Source of the DNA: Aspidapion aeneum
Lineage: Eukaryota; Arthropoda; Insecta; Coleoptera; Brentidae
Assembly (NCBI GenBank): GCA_963576565.1
Contig: OY755039.1
Location: 84,689,289-84,753,288, forward strand
DNA: 64,000 bases
Direction of reading: 5' to 3'
Below the pieces are notes generated by a model. It was given only the letters and a program-made list of their open reading frames with translations. It did not search any database and was not told the DNA's origin. The translations under genes and the position numbers were made by a program. Below, piece by piece: positions 59,968 through 64,000 of this stretch (positions are counted from its first letter, which is position 1; every line of letters begins with the position of its first letter).

Positions 59968-60974
59968 TACCCACATAGCACAATCACGTGTTTAACACGT
60001 AAAAAAGGCGTGAGGAAAAAAACGTTGATTTTAAAAGCTGCTAGGAAAAAAAACGTTTATTTCATATATGAAAACAAGCTTAATAGGTCATTCATTAACG
60101 TTATAAAAAATAAAGTTGCTAAAAACTGCGTTGTAATAACGCCATTATCAAATTAACACAGCAATGATTTTACGTTAGTTTCATGATTTTTATCAACGTT
60201 AAAACCACATTAGATTCACGCCTTTTCTACACGAATTTTAAAACGCGACTTGCATGGCTTTTCTACCGACTATTTTTGAGATTTTACTCGCAGCAGCGCC
60301 ACCTATTGTCGGCATTTTTCACTTTGACGAAATCTATCAGGCAGTGCTTTGGCCTCTAAACTCCAAAAACCTGTTAAAGAACGGATCCCTGATCCTTTGC
60401 GATCACGACGCATCTATTATTAACCTAATAAAGACACATTAATACTCTGTGAACGTGTTTACTGTTAAAAAATCTTGTTTAGCTTTTAAAAAGAACATAA
60501 TGTATATAGATAGACATATAGATATTTTGTCTTCCCTTGAGCGCCATCTTTAAAATTGTCTTGAAGTGTTGTAGTCTTAAACTAGTAAACTTTTATAACT
60601 TCCTTTGTAGTCTATTTTAAGTCAAAAAAATTTTATTAAAAAAAACGTGACCAAAAAAGCCGCAGAAAGTTAGTAGGTTTGAGAAGTCTTAATCTAGTGG
60701 CGTTTTAGAACATGTTGTGGAGGACTTTTCAAGTGTGAATTCGGTATATGAAAATAACGAGGGTAAAAAACACATTGTATACACATCACCAAAAAATTCA
60801 GCACAAAGTACATTTTTATAGCTTGATTTCTCCTTGTTTTTAAGTTATCTTTAAGCATGTAGATTTAAAAAAATAAATATTACATGGTATGAGGTTGTTT
60901 CCAAGTAAAAAAAAACTTCGTTATTTTTGTTCACGTTAATTTAACGTTGATGTGATTTTTGTGCTATGTGGGTA
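59968..60974. mobile_element. Element with TACCCACATAGCACAA inverted ends
   Basis: The left end is TACCCACATAGCACAATCAC and the right end GTGATTTTTGTGCTATGTGGGTA; the outer 16 bp pair perfectly and the rest imperfectly. It is 1007 bp long. The flanks share only TCT (59965-59967, 60975-60977), a possible 3-bp duplication. AACGTT and TTAACGTT phrases recur inside. The ORFs within (59956-60156, 60254-60442) have no recognisable domain. Superfamily unknown. Confidence 0.6.
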
Positions 60975-61605
60975 TCTATTATATTTATTAAATAAATTAT
61001 TAAAAACCAATCGAAATTAGGCTGCAATTCATTATGTTAATCTGGCCAAAACTTACAATAAACCATTTTTTCCTATAATATTAACATCATAAGAAGCTTG
61101 AAAACAAGGATTCCTCACTTTTTTCAAATCTTCCTCGTCTCTCAATTAAAACAAAGGCATGTCAAAGTATAAGTGTTTCATGAAAACACAAAAATTATTC
61201 TAGCTATAATCACAAGGTCATCCCTACAGTGTGCAGACAATCAGAATGTTTTTGCACATGATTGGACAGCTCTGGAATTATAAATGCAAATTTATGGAAG
61301 AACAAGTGAGGATAGAAAATTGGTATGTCTTAAAAACGAGGACAAAGTGTTAAAGAATATAAATGTTCCACCAACAATTAATCTCTGTCATTTACGTAAA
61401 GATTCTTGATGTCAAATGTGATCAATTTTTTATTTTTAAACTGCAAAATAATCATGCAGAGAAAGTAACATGGTTCCTGATAAGCGAAACTTCTGAAGAA
61501 TGTGTGGGATATTTTTACTAATGAAGACCACCATTGGGCAAGTTTATTTCTATAAATAAAAATTAAAATTAAAAGGAGTTGGTCTCTCAGTATATATTTT
61601 ATTTA
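60975..61605. other. No gene recognised
   Basis: AT-rich DNA. Given the domain fragment that follows, part of it may be decayed retroelement sequence, but I can align nothing here by eye. Confidence 0.3.
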
Positions 61606-61815
61606 TAGATTTATTTTCATACCATTTGCTGTAGAAACTTTAGGGCCCTTAGGTGATGAGACAAAAAACATTATTTTAGAGAAAGTGCAAAATTACCAGT
61701 AAAAGAATCAAAAAATTATATCATCCAAAGAATAAGCTTGGCAGTACAACGGGGAAATGAAGCATCGATTTTAGGCACAATGAAAGAAGAACGTGGATTA
61801 GACGAAAACTTTTAG
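61606..61815 (+). pseudogene. RT-associated C-terminal domain, fragment 2
   Basis: Across frameshifts the sequence gives FIFIPFAVETLGPLGDE, then after a shift YIIQRISLAVQRGNEASILGT and ERGLDE. These match the last third of the domain at 25380-25988 and 62828-63690. At least two frameshifts. The N-terminal two thirds are missing or unrecognisable. Confidence 0.7.
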
Positions 61816-62116
61816 ACTTATTTTTTTAAATTTATTTGTTTAGGATTTTTATTATTTATTATGTATACTGCAAAAAGTGTTTTATACTTTTCGTTAACAT
61901 AAAAAATCTAAATTATAATTATCATAAGTGCTATATGTATATAGGACTATTTTTATTTAAACAGTACATCAAAGTTAGATGATCATTTGTCTTTTATTAT
62001 GTATTTCTGAGCAGTAACAAGGCAGGACATTGACGTTTTGCTTGCTCCACCCCAAGTAACTATACCATAATTTATTATGGATTCATCCAATGAGAAATAT
62101 ATTATTTTAATCATTT

Positions 62117-62500
62117 TTAGAGACAAAATATTTCTAAGTTGATATAATTTATGCGTAAGCTCCTTACCTCAAGTAGGATGCCCAAGTATTTTATGAATAC
62201 AACCCCCTCTATTTTATCATTACATTCACATGTATCTATCTCATTTTTCACAAGATAGGTTGCTGTGTGAATCCTGAGACTCTGAATCACTGGTAAAGTT
62301 CTCGGGGTATGAGGAAAGGCCAGAAATTTGGTTTTCTTAATATTCAGACACAGGAGGCTATGATCCAACAAACAATTAATTTTAGAAAGAGCAATTTTAG
62401 CTTTTTTTTGGCAATATTCCATGTATCACCTTACACTATAATTGCTGTGTCGTCTGCAAAGTAATAGACAACCTCCTCCTCATCAAGAGCTAAAAAACCA
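62117..62500 (-). pseudogene. Non-LTR reverse transcriptase fragment
   Basis: The minus strand reads LALDEEEVVYYFADDTAIIV, with the FADD catalytic pair, then a stop, then KKAKIALSKINCLLDHSLLC, NIKKTKFLAFPHTPRTLPV and VFIKYLGILLEV. FADD followed by a KYLGI block is the middle and thumb of a LINE RT. It differs from families A, B and C and from the Jockey-like copy. It is a short decayed fragment; the N-terminal blocks are not visible. Confidence 0.7.
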
Positions 62501-62827
62501 TTATTAAAATAAGCATCGAACAAAACTCTTGTTTTGCTTAACTTAATTTTTAACGCTTCTACTGGCGACTTAAACATTTTTGACGCTATATACCATCAAA
62601 AGCACCGGGCACGTTTCTATAATAACATTTTTATTAGCGAATGTGGCAGTGGAGATGACATTAACTTCGTTCTCTGGCTCGCCAACTTCCCCTGCCTCCG
62701 TGCGGCAAGTAGGGTTTGAAAACGAAATGTTTCATACAGGGTAAATCTAATTTTTTCACCTTTATTAAAATTAATCCTTCCTTCATACATATTATCTGCA
62801 TATAACCATATCTACACTGAGGCATGA

Positions 62828-63690
62828 GGCAATTTATATAAAAATATAGGAAACTTTTCTGACATTAATTGCAAACCTGACCAAAAAAATTTAGATTTAA
62901 CTCTGTGTAAATCTCTTGTTGATAAAATTATTTTAAATTCTAAATCAATGTTAATGAAAGCGCGTCTCTTGGCTTTGCAAGAACCGGAAAGTTCTGCATG
63001 GTTAAAAGCTTTACCGTCATCTACTTTAGGCAATCTTCTTGATGATCCTTCATTTCGAATTTCTGTATCACTTCGAATTGGAGAACCTGCTGTTAAACCA
63101 CACGACTGCATTTGCGGCAAAAAAGTTCATAAATATGGTCTGCATGGACTATGCTGCAACAAGAATGCAGGTCCTTGGGCAAGACACAGGTTACTGAATG
63201 ATATATTCAAACGTGCACTAAATTCTGTTGACATTCCAGCTGTACTTGAACCACAGAATATTTGGCCTAGTGACGGGAAACGTGTTGACGGATTAACTTT
63301 AGTCCCATGGAAGAAAGGTAAAGCCCTCTTGTGGGATGCTACCTGTAGAGATTGGCTGCATCATATATTACAAAAACATCTATGAAATCTGGTTCAGCAG
63401 CTGAAATAGGGGAAAGGTTAAAACAACAAAAATATAAAGAGCTTGAAGATAGATTTTATTTTATACCATTCTCTGTGGAAACTCTTGGTCCTTGGGAGGA
63501 AGAGGGGAAAAATTTATAAATGAAATTGTATGTAAATTAAAAACAAAAAATAAACGTGCAAGTAATTTTATAATACAGAAAATAAGTTTGGCTATACAAA
63601 GAGGAAATTCTGCAGCAGTTTTGGGGACTATCCCAGTAGATTCCGGTCTGGATGAAATAAAACATTTTTATTGTTATTATTTTATCGAAG
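62828..63690 (+). pseudogene. RT-associated C-terminal domain, longest copy
   Basis: The open frame 62828-63385 reads CKSLVDKIILNSKSMLMKAR, SSAWLKALPSSTLGNLLDD, FRISVSLRIGEPAVKPHDC, ICGKKVHKYGLHGLCC, WARHRLLNDIFKRAL, SDGKRVDGLTLVPWKKGKA and LLWDATCRD. A frameshift at about 63355 and another at about 63510 break the rest (RFYFIPFSVETLGPWEEE; ISLAIQRGNSAAVLGT). As I recall, this arrangement follows a reverse transcriptase in proteins common in molluscs, cnidarians and arthropods; the element class should be checked. CxC...HGLxC may bind zinc. DG...WDATC has acidic residues that could be catalytic, but that is conjecture. Confidence 0.75.
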
Positions 63691-63879
63691 GATGTGAGGG
63701 TGTGGATTTTTACCTTTATTTTATTTGTATTTTTTTTGTATTTTTATTTGTATTTTTATTTGTATTTTTATTTAATTTTTACATTGTTATTGATAATTTA
63801 AAAAAAAATTATGTATATTACCAAATATACTAAGTGTTATTTCTCATAACGGTTCCCTTTACTCATAGCGATATTAGAC

Positions 63880-64000
63880 GGCTCTGGTTCAAAATAGCGC
63901 AGTTCAAAATAGCGTCGTTCAAAATAGCGGTATTGTTTGAGCGCTGTTTTAAAATAGCGCGTAACAAAATAGCGCTCGACTAAATAGCGCTGTTTTAAAA
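63880..64000. repeat. AAAATAGCG short repeats, running off the window
   Basis: TTCAAAATAGCG, TTTAAAATAGCGC and AACAAAATAGCGC recur seven times in about 115 bp, with spacing of 15-25 bases, up to the window edge. The G/C parts (GCGCTG, GCGC) can pair with each other. It may be the terminal region of a mobile element or a degenerate satellite continuing outside the window. Confidence 0.65.

Noticed and set aside
59956..60442. ORFs at 59956-60156 and 60254-60442 as genes
   Set aside because: Both lie across the TACCCACATAG inverted-repeat element, lack recognisable domains and are not better than chance in length.

Overview
This window reads as insect nuclear DNA, very rich in repeats. It is AT-rich, has no bacterial-style gene packing, carries several clades of non-LTR retrotransposon, and has a long minisatellite edged by TTAGG, the usual insect telomere repeat. 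A beetle-like or hemipteran-like genome would fit, but the sequence does not settle the order. Almost nothing is host coding sequence: one clear terminal exon of a GMC oxidoreductase (14304-14565, +), one probable terminal exon of an unrecognised acidic, Thr/Ser-rich protein (22214-22509, -), and one possible signal-peptide exon (27354-27416, -). Everything else I can explain is mobile DNA, much of it nested. Layout. 1-9570: AT-rich DNA with a truncated LINE (492-862) and the 3' LTR of a degraded LTR retrotransposon (7562-8842). 9571-14070: a hAT-like non-autonomous element, then a full-length but broken LINE (family A). 14304-14565: GMC exon. 14696-19073: a foldback element flanked by direct repeats, with a second LINE (family B) inserted in its right arm. 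19724-22125: small inverted-repeat elements. 22190-27416: the possible secreted-protein gene, whose putative intron holds a duplicated 1-kb repeat, a fragment of an RT-associated C-terminal domain and a Helitron-like element. 28093-48730: two tandem copies of a 7.4-kb unit that starts and ends in hairpins and contains a truncated LINE (family C); later insertions are three complete and one truncated Helitron-like copies and a P-like THAP element. 48778-51936: about 312 copies of a 10-bp repeat, GGTTAGGGTA. 53079-56640: three LINE insertions of three clades. 56690-59594: a P-like element broken by a zinc-finger TIR element, itself broken by a Helitron-like copy. 59968-63690: an inverted-repeat element, an RT fragment and two more copies of the RT-associated domain. 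63880-64000: AAAATAGCG repeats. The most striking things are (1) a family of Helitron-like (HINE/DINE-1-like) elements, six copies here, with the same 9-10 bp hairpin stem at both ends, a CAGA/TCTG microsatellite core and an empty site readable within the window; (2) the tandem 7.4-kb unit with its arrays of AAATTTGC/GCAAATTT hairpins; (3) the telomere-like 10-bp satellite; and (4) two layered insertions whose order can be read from target-site duplications. Family names rest on visible motifs, not on database searches.
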